DNA of 64,000 nt from Rallus limicola (GCA_022605955.1 JAKCOZ010000001.1:80464520-80528519); one strand, 5' to 3'; positions 47,568-60,090 are shown, numbered from the stretch's first letter. The notes: generated from the letters alone by a model not told the origin. Translations and numbers: made by a program.

Positions 47568-48205
47568 GCTACATCTGAGTCAGAACTATTAAGGATCACC
47601 ATGGCAACAAGTGTCTCACTTGCCATTTCCAGAGAGCTGACGGGGTTTGGACTGGAACCCATCACGCCATGGGAAAAGGGGCAGGGTGGGAACCATCGCC
47701 CGGTGGGACCCGGAGCAAATGCCCGAGCCCTCCCAGACATCCTTGCTTTGGGGTACAACCTCCCAGACCTCATGTCCCCCGCCCCAGCATTCACCAGGTT
47801 TGAGGGAGCCACAGTGTTTGTGCAACAGCGTCTGCACTCACAAGCCAACTGGCCGGGTGTCGTAACCCATGCCAGCCCCCAAGATGAGGATGAGCTGGGG
47901 TTAGGGCAGCTGTGGTAAGCGGACTCTCCCTGAAAAGCCTCCCAAATAAGCAGATTTCTTTAACCCATAAACTCCAGACAAAGGAGGAGACAAAGCTCTC
48001 TGCTGTCTGCCGGCGCTCACCCTCCCATCCGCGCAGGAGCCTTCATGCTCCTGTGAATATTGAGCGGAGACAGAAGCCCGGAGGGATTTGCATTTCACAC
48101 TTGCCAGCAAATGAGCAACAGGAAGATCACACCGAGACCCCAGCACGGTGCTATTACCAATATGTGCACTAGGCACACGCTCGCTGCAGAGTTTGAAACT
48201 GCTCC

Positions 48206-48228
48206 TTTCTCTTTCTCTCTCTCTCTCT
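48206..48228 (+). repeat. (CT)n microsatellite
   Basis: A TC/CT tract, followed by a short complementary GGAGAGAGA that could pair with it. Confidence 0.9.
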
Positions 48229-49494
48229 GTGGAGAGAGACCAGTCACTGCCTTTGTGGCCATGATGTCAGCGCTGTCTGAAGGCAGGTACCCTGGGTCCT
48301 GCACTTAGAGGGACCGCCGAGATCGCGCGTAGCAGGTTGATGGGGCGGCAGACCGACCTCCCTGGTGCGTGCCGTGCCGTGAAGTCAGACACATGCCTAC
48401 GTGCGGGGAATGGCTCCGTGCTCTGCACAGCGAGGTGGGTGTCACTGATGTGCAGAGTGGCGGCTCAGGCTCACGCAGGCAACATGCAGAGGTACCCTGG
48501 AAACGCGCGCAGAGCTTTTAGCACCACCACCATATTTCCCTGCGGGAAGCTAGGTGTGGGGAGCACAGGGCCAGGCCTGCAGGGCAGGAAAGAAAGAAAG
48601 CATCCCCAAGATGTTCACTTTACAGTTCTCTTTGCCTGCCACGTCCAAAGTGACTGTCACCGCTTTCCAGCTGTAGGGACTGTCTGAGGTGCTGTCAACA
48701 CAACTCCAAGAGAAAAATCCATGTGAATTGCAAGTTTCTTATCCCATGCAAGGCATTAAGCACCTCTAGACACTGGGACTTTGCCTCACCTGCCTTTCTC
48801 AGCACTCAGTTTCTGCCCTATCCTCCACACAAACTACCACATGGCATCTTTACACCTGGGAGTACTTGTTGAAAAACGTGCTGATACTGGAATAGAATGC
48901 TTACAGAGCAGAAGAGGCATAGTTTGCATGACACGGGCTGCTGGGTGTATAGGGTATCCTGCCAGCTCGCTAGGTAGCAGTACCTGCATGTTCTCATAGC
49001 CCTCCAGACCATGTTCAGGACTGGCGCTTATTGGCAAAGCCTGCTGACCGGCAACCCATGTCCTTCAGCCACTGCCACCTCCCTGGAGAGAGAAGTTGTC
49101 TGACCTGGATGTGTCAGAACCCGATGTGGTGGTAGGTCGTTGACAACTGGGACTGGGCCAGGTCATCTCTCACCCCATCCTAAGCCAGGGGAACAAGCAC
49201 GGCTCATGATGTGCCACCTAGCAGGAGACAGGAGGCACTCTGCTTTTTACAGGACCAGGTTCTGCGATCCTGGCACCCCCAGTGTCAATTATTTTTCCCA
49301 TGACTCACATGTGGCTGGCAGATCCAATGATCTTTCCCTTCTGCTACCAGAAAAGGGCAGCGATACTGTCCCTCTTCCTCCTCCCCACACCACCCTACCT
49401 CCCTGCCTTTTCAACGCATCACCCGGGCAAGTAGCTAGAGCACACCATTTGCCCCTAAGAGACCCAGACCAACCTGCTCCACTGGAAAGCTCTG

Positions 49495-49550
49495 CTTTTT
49501 TGGTTGGGATTTTTTGGTGTTTTTTTGTGGGTTTGGGGTTTTTTTTGGTG
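49495..49550 (+). repeat. G/T-rich low-complexity run
   Basis: Over 50 bases almost only of T and G, with several GG, GGG and GGGG groups separated by T runs. Confidence 0.8.
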
Positions 49551-51273
49551 AAAACGTGTTTCAGGAAACATGAGGCAGAGTGAAGTGCTTGTTCCCTGTT
49601 TGTCACTACTGAACCTGCTTTTACCTTTAAGGTCTTTCAAGCTGAGCTGTAACTCAGCTCCCTGCTGGCAAGCCCTCTTGCCTGGAGCTATTGCAATTTG
49701 AGCAATCTAGTCTTTTGAGATATTTTTATACTGTGGTAACTAAATTAACCGGGCAGCGACAAAGCCATAGCCGCTGTGGATCAGAGTGCTGCTTGGAAAG
49801 GCCAGTGGCAAACACTCATCTGCAAGCAGGAAGACTCCCCTTCCAGTTGGCACTTTGAAACTGGATGAGCAGGAGTGGTTTCACTCACAGCTGGTTCTTA
49901 TAGCAGATACGAAGCAGGTCTTTAAGGTCCTTGAAAGACTGCAGCCTGCTTTCCCCCAGACAAGCTTTAGGAAGAAGCAAGGCTGGGGCAGCAGCCACAT
50001 GGGCACCAGGGGATTGCTATCTTCCACGCCATTTCTCCGCCTGTTTCCTCAGTGCCATGGGCCAAGCTAAGCCAGGTGGAAATTGCCAACTGCTTTTGTC
50101 TGAAATAATGGGATATTTCTTCTGGAAAAAAAATTGCCAAGATAAAGCTTTCCCTGTTCTCCAAAAAGACAATTAGCACCTGGCTTTTTGTGTTTTCTGA
50201 CTCTCCATAACCTTTGTTGGTTTTTTTTTTCCCAATATTTTTTTTTCCCCTATGAAAAGGGGAGAGGTGGAGAAGAGTCCTGATGAAAAGATAATGCCCT
50301 CTTCTTGCCCCTAATAGCAGTGCCATCCTGCTGCCAGAGAGTGAGCAGGGAACTGTGCCATCTATTTTATTTGTCGTCATGCTGGCAACACTTGCCTTAG
50401 GCTCTGTATAAGAGTTTGTAGTCCCTCCCTGTCCTGCTTCTTCACATTAATTCATTCATTTTCTCATTAATAGATGGTGTACACGCCACTGGCAGTAGAA
50501 CTGGTGCTTTCCAGATATGTGCAGATACATGTGTTTAGTTCTGATTTAAACTGGCCAAAATCTCTGCCTCAAAAAGGCAAGAAAAAATACTTTCTGGGGT
50601 TTTTTTCCTAAGTAAATGGTTAAGTGGATTTCAAAAATGGTTCTAAGGCTTCTAAATCACTTTGGGAAAAACATATTTCTTCACAAACCACCTTTCCTTC
50701 ATCAGGGCAGAGGTGGGAGAATCTACTTTCTAGCTAACAAAGAATATTTTTTCCCATTAAACAGATGCGTTATCATTAGTTCTCAGAGTGAACACACTTA
50801 TTAAGTTGATTCAAGGCCATTTGCAGGTCACCCTTTCTCTGAGATTTCATTTCAGGCAATCTTTCTGCTGACAAGGCTGTGTCCAGCAGTAGCTCAAGTG
50901 GCTGTTCACATCATTCTTTAAAGATGAGCGCATATATGTAACGCACCTATAAAGCACCATCCCCTTTCTCTTTAACAGGAGGAAGAAAAGGCCAAGCTCT
51001 GCTCAAAGCCTCAAGTCACTGCCTGACAGATTTAAAGCCAAGCAGCAGGATTCACCCTTCCCTGCTTTTTCTGACAGAAAGGAGAAGACGGGGCCAAGCT
51101 GCAGACCCTCTCCTGCTCCCCTGCTGCAGGCCGCTGAGGCCGCACACCCAGCCCAAAGCATGTGACAGGGCAGTGAAGCTTTGTGCAGGCATGTGGGGTA
51201 TTGATACAAACATGTGGCAAACTACCCTCTACTAATGACAGAATGAGGCTATTCTGCCTTATGAGTCACCTGG

Positions 51274-51293
51274 GTTTTTTTTTATATATATAT
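51274..51293 (+). repeat. T run followed by (TA)n
   Basis: Nine T residues followed by a short TA repeat. Confidence 0.85.
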
Positions 51294-54200
51294 TCCTCAT
51301 GTGTTTATTTTCTTGCATTAGAGGAATTACAGCGTACCCGCTGGCCAGAAAGCTAAAAGTGCCTCAAAATAGCACTGAGATGGGTCTGGCTTGCGCACAG
51401 CCTGCTGCTACTTCAGTCGATCCCAGTCCCTGTTTGACAAGCTGGAAAACATTGGGTGGTGGCTAGGAGTAGAAAAAGGGTTTGTCTCGCACCGGGATCT
51501 GTGCCTGGACCCAGGCTGCTGGGGCACAGTGGGCTGGGGCCAGTGGGAACGGCACTTTATCTTTCCTGCTTTCAACTCTTTCTTCCCATAAATGTTTGCC
51601 TCGCTCAGCTCCTGACAAGAAATGGAAATGCCACAGGGACCAGCTGGCATTCTCCCACTCCCCCATGGACACAGCCACTAGACAAGCAATTTCATGTGCC
51701 CACGCAGGGACTGACAGAGGCTCTACAGGGGCTCTGCCCCACTGCTTGGCACTCTCCTCACCCCTGAAACTCACCTTCCCTTCGACAGGGCAGCTTTGTA
51801 GGGATGCAGAATCACTGCACAAGCCCAAGCTCACCATGTAGACCTTAACCAGGTCTGTCCTCTTCTCTCTTCAGACCCTGCCCAGTCCTGTGGAAAACTC
51901 CTGTGACAGAAGGATGCTCCTGTCCCATGTTCAGACTCCTGGCAGGCTATCAGCAGCTCCAGGATTCCCATGTACAGAGATTCCCGTACCTTGGTTTATC
52001 TAACTGAGACCTGGGACAGAGCCCTGGGGCTCTTTTTCTATGCAGGAAGTGAAAGAGAGGGTCAAGGAAAATTTCCTGACTGGTAGATATTTTTTTGCTG
52101 CTGTAGCTGAGTCCTTTTTAAGTATTGACTAAGACAAGCAAGCTGGAGGACTTAAAAAGGATTTTCCATTCAAATCAGTATACAAAAGCTTTATTGCCAG
52201 TCCCAGTGCTGGAAAATCACGTCAGGCTCCATCAAAATTATGACAGTGGCTTAAATCATGAGTTTAAAAATAGATGTGTTAGCTTATTATTATTTGCTTT
52301 ATGGTTTCTGAATCATTAGGTTAAACTGGCATCAAGTTCTTAGTGTTCCTCCATGCCAAAAGCTCTAAAAACTCACTCTAAAAATATTAATAAAACCCCT
52401 GAGATCCTCAACTAGTCACATTCCTCTAGAATATGAATCTCCATGAAAAAAAACCCCACCACAACACATGCTGTCATAAGATCCCTGCTAAAACCACAGA
52501 ACTGCCAACTTCCTTCTTCTCCTCAAGGGTTTCAAATATATGTTTTATCTGCTCATCTCTGCCAGCAACAAATACAATCAGTGAATAAGCAGCACAAAGG
52601 CCAGGTTTGCTTTTAGGAGAAAGTAACACTTCCAGTTATTTAGGCATTGGCAGAGAGCCCAGAGACGCTGCTGATAACCCTGCTATCAACAAACTTCCAA
52701 GCTACCATATTGCCTGCACACTGCGTAGCATCCCTCTTTTTAATAGGCTTAGTAGACAGTGACCCAGAGATCCCTGTACTGATACTGGATGAGCTCTCTC
52801 CAGACCCAGTGGCAGCACAGCCCCTTATCTCTACAGCCCTCACATTTTAGGAACCCACACCCATCGATGTCCTGGCACTGGCTTAGGGATTGCTTGCCCT
52901 TGGCCATATCACGCTGTGCATGACCACACTCAGCATTGCATGGCGGAGCCTACGCTGTGTCATATGCAAAGGGTGATTGGTGAGAAAAATGCTGCTTTTG
53001 GCCAGGGGCCGGGCAGCCCCAGAAACCACAGGGATTTATTGAACACCATGAGGAGCCTGTGCAGGGTTTTCTGCTCCTCAATCCCTCCCAAAGTCCAGCG
53101 ATCCCTGCCGAGAGGCAAAGTGGGAACCTGCACAGCACCACAGTGCAGCAGCAGGCCCTGCCTGGGCTGGGAAGAGGTGAGGACCCAGGATGGTAGCCTG
53201 TGGCTGTCTGCCTTTGTCTGGTCAGAGAAGGAGACCTGATGCCTTCACTGACAGAGATGCCCAAGGATGCTGTCTAGCCACCACCGGCCCAAGCACCCTG
53301 CTTGATGGCACCCCTAGATTGAGCCAATAGAGCAGCACCATTTAAGGCATCAGGTCTGTATTTGATCAGACACAGGGGCACTTATTTCTACTCTCCTTCA
53401 CTCCTCGTGTCTTCGAGCCACTCATACATGATTTTCTTACGGTCTGCCCTGGAAACCATCCTTTCCTGTAAGACTCAACAGAAGTCTCATCCAGATACAC
53501 CACATCAGCAAAGAAGGAAGGAAGAAGGAAGCTGTGAATGAGAAGAGAAGGGATGTACGGAGACACATACATGGTAGACACCAAGCAGTGATCCTATTTC
53601 TTCCTCATGCAGGTGAGTCTACCTGCAGCACTTCTGGCTGTAAAGCCCAGAGGTGTGGTTAAGACTCAGGTAAGCCTAAAGTGACCTGCTATGTCAGCAA
53701 AGTGAAAACTTGGTGCTAGAGGTGGCACATACCTCAAAAGGAAAGAGGGAAAGCAGATTTCCTCTTGCTGTTGGACATACTCCAGCACAGACATGGACTT
53801 CTCTCTCTCACATGGCCATGGATGCTCATGCAGACATTGTAAAGCCTGGATCCATGTGCCATCTGGTCACTCTCTTGCATCTGTCCTGCTCCTGAGGGAC
53901 CGGATCCCTCCAGCATAAACTGGGATTTTAGCCCTTACCTCCCACTGGACTGTGGTTGGGTCACTCTGTCCTCTGGCCACCTTACCCCATTGCAGGCGGG
54001 CTGCTGTGCAGAGTCCCTTGGGCAGCAGCCTCCCTGCCACCACCCTTCCAAGCACAGAAGCTCTGAGGAAGGGTGGCCTAGGTTTGCCATAGCAGTAGCA
54101 CAGCCCTCAGCAGAAATCAGGCTCACGCATCAGTCTTGAGGGGAAATTTTAGAGCTTGGACTGAACAACCAGGCTCACGGTTAACTCACGCTCACCCAAC

Positions 54201-54610
54201 TCTTCCACAAAGTATATCCAGATGTTCTCCCTTCCTTCATACCACGTACCAATGGTGCTCAGGTGCTCATCTACTTTTAAGCTAGGCCTTCTTAGCTATT
54301 TAAAATAGAAGTGAGTCTATGAGCAGGTTACCTTTCGAACGTAGGTGCCTTGATCCAGGCTAAACCATGAATCCTTTGCTGGCTACATAGGGCTTGCACG
54401 GGCACAGATCAGACCTGCTGCTGGGCATGGTAAATGCTGGTGGACCTGGCTAGCACAGAGACTTCAACGGGTGCAGACAGCTGGTGCGGCTAAGGGAAGG
54501 GCCCCGGGGAGCTTAGAGGTACAAGAAGGGCTGAGACAAGCTGCTCAGGGATGCGAGCACTGGAAGATAAGAAATGCTGAGAGAGCCAGCTGGGGAAGGC
54601 TAATAAAGCC

Positions 54611-54639
54611 TGCCTGTCAGGGGAACTATCTGACAGGCA
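54611..54639. repeat. Short perfect inverted repeat
   Basis: TGCCTGTCAG (54611-54620) and CTGACAGGCA (54630-54639) are exact complements around a 9-base loop. Each arm contains CTGTCA or TGACAG, the site of TALE homeodomain proteins such as MEIS and TGIF. Confidence 0.6.
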
Positions 54640-55127
54640 GACAGCCAGAGGAGGGGGAAAAAACAGCTCACTCGAGTCCACGGACCCATAACTGGGTTAT
54701 GGAGCTATGTAATCCACTTAAGCCCTAAAACTGTCCTGCCTCCCTCCCCCAACCTTTACTCTCCACCCTGGTACCTCTAATATTCAGAAATGTTTCCTCG
54801 AAGCTTCGCAGGAAGTCTTGACAGCAGTTCAATTTGATTAGCCCTAGCTGCAGAGTCTTCCCAGGGGATCTTGGGAAAATCAGAGATACATACCCCCCCC
54901 TCCTCAGAAATCTGCGGGGTATCGATGAGTTCATACAGTGTCTGCAGCACAGGAGAGACCTGCTCTGTAAGAGGGGCACGCGCGTCGGCAGAGAGACAGG
55001 ACTGGGGTTTTTTTAACCTGCATTAGGAATTATATGTGGATACTTAATGCAGTTTATTCAAAAACAGCTGTCTTTTCCATTATGTGTCATTTACTCTGAG
55101 AGAGATTGGGAAAACGCAAGATGCAAA

Positions 55128-55165
55128 AGGCCTCTTAGATCATCTAGCCCATCACCCCACAAATG
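55128..55165 (-). mobile_element. Possible CR1-like 3' scrap
   Basis: AAAAGGCCTCTTAGATCATC followed by TAGCCCATCACCCC resembles the reverse complement of an old CR1 3' core (GATGATCT plus a purine-rich flank). Only about 40 bases are comparable and no octamer tail remains. Confidence 0.25.
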
Positions 55166-55340
55166 AAGAATTAATCCCATTAAGGGCCACCGTTAGCTTC
55201 GGTGGCTTCAAGATTTGGTCCTAATTGCACAAACACAAAGCCATTACAAGACTACAGTCTGACAGAGGAGCTTTCTTTTTTATAGGTTATCTAATTTCTT
55301 TAATTAAAGGGGTTTATCTGCATGCTAATAATTAGAAAAA
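55160..55340. promoter_or_regulatory. Possible conserved non-coding element, homeodomain palindrome
   Basis: Contains the perfect 12-base palindrome CTTTAATTAAAG (55298-55309) and, 15 bases on, CTAATAATTAG (55325-55335), plus a CTAATTGCACAAA stretch near 55220. Dense TAATTA-type sites in otherwise complex sequence suggest homeodomain binding. Conservation is untested. Confidence 0.3.
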
Positions 55341-56084
55341 TATTGTCCACCCCTGTTCTCATTTCATTCTTACATCCTGGTGTGCTGGAAGCAGGAGGTG
55401 AGAATGTGCAAACACGCATACGTACTATGAGATCAACAATGTACACGCATATCAAAAAGACAGGTCCTTGCCCAGGAGGGGATTATAATCTGATTTATTA
55501 TATGGATTGCAGCAGCACATTACAAGCAAAAAAAACCAAAAACACAAACAAATTTAAAAGTTCCTTTTATAGAGAGGATTGGGAATGAATGTAGCAGCAA
55601 ACCCAGATCAAAAAGGGAGGGGCCCACACTGATTTTTTGCGTGCTCTGGATCAGTAAGCGACAATAGCTGAACACATTGTTGGCTATGTACACATTTTGT
55701 TTGCTCTCTAATTATTAATTTAGGAAGGACATTCAGTCAGGGAGGGGACTCGATGATTAATGCCCCTGAGAGCTGCCTGGAAAAAAATGAACGAGAAGGG
55801 ATTTATGGAATGAGAGGGGCAGATACCAGAGGGTTGTCTCCTGCAGACAGGGTACAGTGGGAGAAGGTAAGAGGGCAGTCAGAGGAAAAGGACAAGGCTG
55901 AATGCGCTGGCAGTGTCAAGGCTGCAACTAGTGACGTACCACAGGATGGGAAACTGTGGGCAGAGGCCCCTTAAGAGAAGGGCAAGAAGATCAATATGGA
56001 AGGAAAATGTAAAACTCGACGAGGGAATGTAGAATTGGGAAATCCAGTTGTCACTGCTGTTTCTTCCTCCTCCTGCATATTGCA

Positions 56085-56480
56085 GATGACAAGTAAGGGC
56101 TCAAAATCTTTGCCTATTAATTAAACCTACTATAAAATAATAGCAACAATAGCAAGAATAGCAACAAATTGCCAAACTCAACCTGTATTTGCAAATTTGC
56201 AGTCATCTTTGGACTGACTGAATTTATATTTGGTGGATAAAGACTTTGGTCATCTCCCCCAGTAAAATTGCATCCCACCGTTGATCGATGCTAACAGCTT
56301 TCAATAAAGGCTAATTAAGTAATGCTGTAAGATTGGGAAGAGCATAAGATAAGTCTCAAGCATGCCCTAAAGCCAATCTGAGGGGAAAGCTTCACCCTTA
56401 TGAAGCTATGGGGGATTATTTCACCTACTGCATGCAATCTTTAATAAGGCTATCAATCAGCCAGGAGGGATGTTTATCCC
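56085..56480. promoter_or_regulatory. Possible conserved non-coding element, POU and homeodomain sites
   Basis: Within 400 bases there are a palindromic POU-type site ATTTGCAAAT (56187-56196), CTATTAATTAAAC near 56117, GCTAATTAAGTAATG near 56311, and a GTTGATCGATGC stretch near 56280. Complexity is high, and there is no transposon match or credible reading frame. This is the most enhancer-like block in the window by eye. Confidence 0.35.
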
Positions 56481-58651
56481 TGTCTCACAACATGTCATAG
56501 AGAGGCATGCATTCCCCAGACATGAGCAAATAATGAATTGTTCTTCAAACCAAGAGGAAGAGGAGCCCCATCTAGTTACCACCTCAATCAAAATGGAAAG
56601 CACCAAGTCAGAAATGTAACCCAAGGAGAGACAGGGGAACAAAACAGGTTGAATTTGTGTGTAACTGTTTGTACACAATAAAAGGTGGGATAGGAACAAA
56701 AGAATAAACCACGAGAACCCTAAAGGATAATCTAAGAGATTTCTCATAGTTGCTAATGGGACAGATATGTAAATTGTTTCTGCCATCTTAACTTCTGCTG
56801 AACATCAGCATAGTGTGTAAAGATAGGAGTGGGAGCCGAGACTCCAGAAATCAGAGTTTTGTCTACTGCCCCACACTACTAAAACTACAGAGAGATTAAC
56901 GGAGACCCTCAGCTCTCCTTTAAAAAAAAAAAAATATCTGTCCTTCATGATTGTAGATAGAAACTTGGAAACACAAAGCAATTGCACCCTAAAGGCACAT
57001 GAAATGAACTCAAATCTTGTTATTTCAAAATACAAGATTGAACTCTCAGGACTGACCTCTGTGGGGACAGTCTCCTGTTTTGTTACTCCTTAGGACTGAG
57101 AAAGGTGATTAGGAGAGGGGAGGGGAAGGCTTCTTTCTGCACACCACCTAGCCCAGGTGAGAAAGAGGAATGGAGAAGAAAACATGGAGGTGACAGAAAT
57201 AAAGAAAGAAATGTTTGCCATGTTAAATAAGGGTGGCACTGTAGTATTTGCAACATCCTTAATCTTTCTTTTTGCACTCACCTGTATTTTCTTGTCCCTT
57301 CTACACAGCAGTCTATAAGCCCTAATTGATATCATAGTCCCCAAAAAGATATGTACCTGTATGTGTGAGTGACATAGCACTTTGTATCACTCTTCAGAAG
57401 TTTCTATACTTGTTACATTCAATACCATACTAATAACACAGCAACGTTTGCAAAGACAATACCCTGACTTTGCTGATGGTGAAATATTTGGAGCTCCTTT
57501 AGCAAGCACCACATGAAGAAGCAAAGGATGATATTTTTTTAAGCAAAAAGTCTCAGAATGGGTTAAAAGTGATGCAACTATTGAGCTTTCTAATGTAAGC
57601 TCTCCTACTCCAGACTGCAGGGAGCAGTGTCCATTAGTGATGCATTCCATACCACACCAGGAAAGCACGCTTGAGACTCGGACTGAGCTCTTCCATTGTT
57701 GAGTTCATTTTTGTTACTGATGCGTATCTTTGCACCTTCATGGGTAAGTTGTCCAGTGAGTGGCTCTAATCCTGAAATGGCAAGATGTTTGTTAAATCAC
57801 CTTTACTCAAATGTTAAAAAATCTTCTTTGTTCCCATAAACTTATGGATGTGGCAGGATTGGTGTGGCACTTAGGTGGTACATGCTTTTTAGGAACCCAG
57901 CTCTTGGTCCACACAAGCTTAACACAGACTCATTGCAATAACAGAAGAGATAGTCATGGCAAGACAAGCTGTTTGGAGTAGTAATATCTTTTGTTATGGT
58001 TCAAAAAAATCATAAATCTTTCAGGCACACAAGGTCTTCTTCTCATCCTCCTCTCACTCCCCTCCCCGGTATATCAGCCAGTCTAATAAAAGTTATTGCA
58101 ACTCCTTAGAAACCTTGCTTCATTTACAGAGAGATGAACTCGTGATCAAGTGAGAAAATGGGACAAGAAGGACTGGCCATGCGTGCAAACCAGGTCCTGA
58201 ATTATTGAAAGGCGACCGTGTGGCTGCCACCCAAGCAAAGACAGACAAACAATAAGAGAGGAAGTCGGAGGCACAGGGTCCACAGCCATGCGCCTTTCAC
58301 CCCATGTACCTATCTTTTGTGTCCATCTTTATTAATGGCTGAGGAAAACAAAAAGGAGAATCAGTCAGGATTTGGCCTGTGCTCCTACCCATGTCTCTGG
58401 GTTAGATCTCAAGATGATGTAAAAGGATGGAGACGCACTCAACAGGGCTCTACCAGCTTCTGCCAGTAAAGGATCCAACCTGTTTACTTATCAGCTGTTT
58501 ATGTCTTACATGATGAATCGTTCCTGTACTGACAGTTAATATAGGATGTATTTATGTAAATGAGAGAGTGTGAGCTTGTTCTCCAATGTTATGCCAGACT
58601 GGAGTTCATTTAGAAAGGATTGTTTTCTCCACAAAAAATATCAGTTGAAAG

Positions 58652-58668
58652 GCAGACAGACAGACAGA
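58652..58668 (+). repeat. (CAGA)n microsatellite
   Basis: Four CAGA units. Confidence 0.85.
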
Positions 58669-59795
58669 TGTCATGTTTGTTTTGAAATATTGTGCTTCAG
58701 TTAAACAAAAAACACAAAGGCTTTTTGGCTTTTTTTTTTTTAAAACAACAAATGCAGGCTTGTTACAAAAACAGAATTTCCATTTGGCGACAAAGTTGTT
58801 TTTTTCAGGTTTTGCTGGAAAGCATTCAGCCTGGAGAAGGTCTTGGATTCCCAAAGGCTTTTCTGTTGCGGGTTTTTTCCCTCCAAATGTGTCAGTTCAT
58901 CTAATAAAAGAGATTTTCCAGCCTAAAAACTGTGCTTCACATACACCTTGAAAGGTTCACATGACTTCTACAACAGCTTATATCAGCTATTTGCTAATGA
59001 TGGTTTATTAGCAGCAAGTGGGGTCCTAATACTCACCATCTCCAGTTACATGAGAATTACACGTGTGTTACAAATGCCTGAGAACATGCAAGACCAGCTT
59101 GCGTTCCTCCCTGTAAGGGAAACTGTGAATCAGTCCAATATACAGCTGCAACATAAGAATAGCTATTGTCCTTTCAATTTCTGTGACAACTGGAACACAG
59201 ACACTGAAACAGCAGGACAATGGGATTGTGTCAACATGCAGGAGGATTTTCAGAGTGCTTACAGATACGAGTCATCCCAGCCTGTTATTGAGCATTAACT
59301 AAACCTTTGGCATTACGAGACTTCCTCAGAGGTTTAATTCTCTTTATTTTTGTCTTGATTACTTTACCTCATCATTTCAGATAGTGCGAAAGGAATGCAT
59401 TTAACGCTTGCAGAAAAATAAGAAAGAAGTTCTCTCAGGGAGAACAGTCAAATTTCCATGGGCATTCTCATTTGACTTATTAATTCTTACTCCCTGCCAT
59501 ACACTCACATGCAAACTCACACTTAAATATAAAATCTTCTACCAGCATTACAGATGAGAAAAATGTTTTTAAGATACAGCAAGAGAAAAACCTTTAGGCT
59601 TTCTTGCAGGTGTATACAATAGCGCAAGCAGCTGCCCTGACTAAAGCTTTCCAACGTGTTTAGAGTACGACTTCTTCTATACATTCATTAATACTCTCTG
59701 CTACTGGTTTCTCTGTAGTGCCCCCCTCTTCCCTGTTAGGCACTTTCCGACTATTGCCTTTGACAGAACATCTCGTGTCTCTCCTCATCGTCGGC

Positions 59796-60090
59796 CTCTT
59801 CTCCCGTGTAGACAGTGATAGAACTAGAGGGAATGGTGTCAAGCTGCGCCAGGGGAGATTCAGGCTGGACATTAGGAAGCACTACTTCTCAGAAAGGGTA
59901 GTCAGGCACTGGAATGCACTGCCCAGGGAGGTGGTGGAGTCACCAACCCTGGGGGTGTTCAAGGAGAGACTGGATGTTGTATTGAGGGACATGGTTTAGT
60001 GGGAGCTGGTAGTAATAGGTGAATGGTTGGACTGGATGATCTTTTAGGTCTTTTCCAACCTTGATAATTCTGTGATTCTGTGATTCTGTG
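59796..60090 (+). mobile_element. CR1 LINE 3' end, separate subfamily
   Basis: Starts in 'ctcttctcccgtgtagacag', continues through the ORF2 C-terminus and a 3' untranslated region whose core reads 'gactggatgatcttttaggt', and ends in three perfect ATTCTGTG octamers (about 60068-60090). The core differs from that of the copies at 10 kb, 37 kb and 61.5 kb. It looks fairly young because the tail and frame are intact. Confidence 0.95.
59812..59999 (+). pseudogene. CR1 ORF2 extreme C-terminus
   Basis: An open frame encodes the last segment of CR1 ORF2 ([19 protein letters not shown], then a [19 protein letters not shown] block, then DMV and a stop at 59997-59999). The catalytic domains were never copied because of 5' truncation. 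The frame continuing upstream into unique sequence is accidental. Confidence 0.85.

Larger units (their letters stand above)
47330..48500. promoter_or_regulatory. CpG-richer segment with RFX-type sites
   Basis: CpG dinucleotides are visibly more common here than elsewhere (for example around 47340, 47500, 47850, 48010, 48320 and 48500). Near its start lie two X-box-like sites, GTTGCCATAGCAAT (47554-47567) and ATCACCATGGCAAC (47595-47608), with a perfect AP-1 site TGAGTCA (47576-47582) between them. It could be an enhancer or an unrecognised promoter. No first exon is obvious. I could not compute an observed/expected CpG ratio. Confidence 0.35.
39011..59795. other. Long unique stretch, gene-free as far as can be seen
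   Basis: About 21 kb with no recognisable exon or young transposon. It holds a poly(T) run (39056-39087), possible conserved non-coding blocks (43170-43560, 55160-55340, 55690-55770, 56085-56480, 58950-59340), two possible ancient repeat scraps (44051-44085, 55128-55165), a CA-rich zone (46900-47170), a CpG-richer zone (about 47330-48500), a G/T-rich run (49495-49550) and small microsatellites. The longest frames (187 codons at 42612-43175 and 183 at 46361-46912, both minus) match nothing and have no coding signature I trust. Confidence 0.55.
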
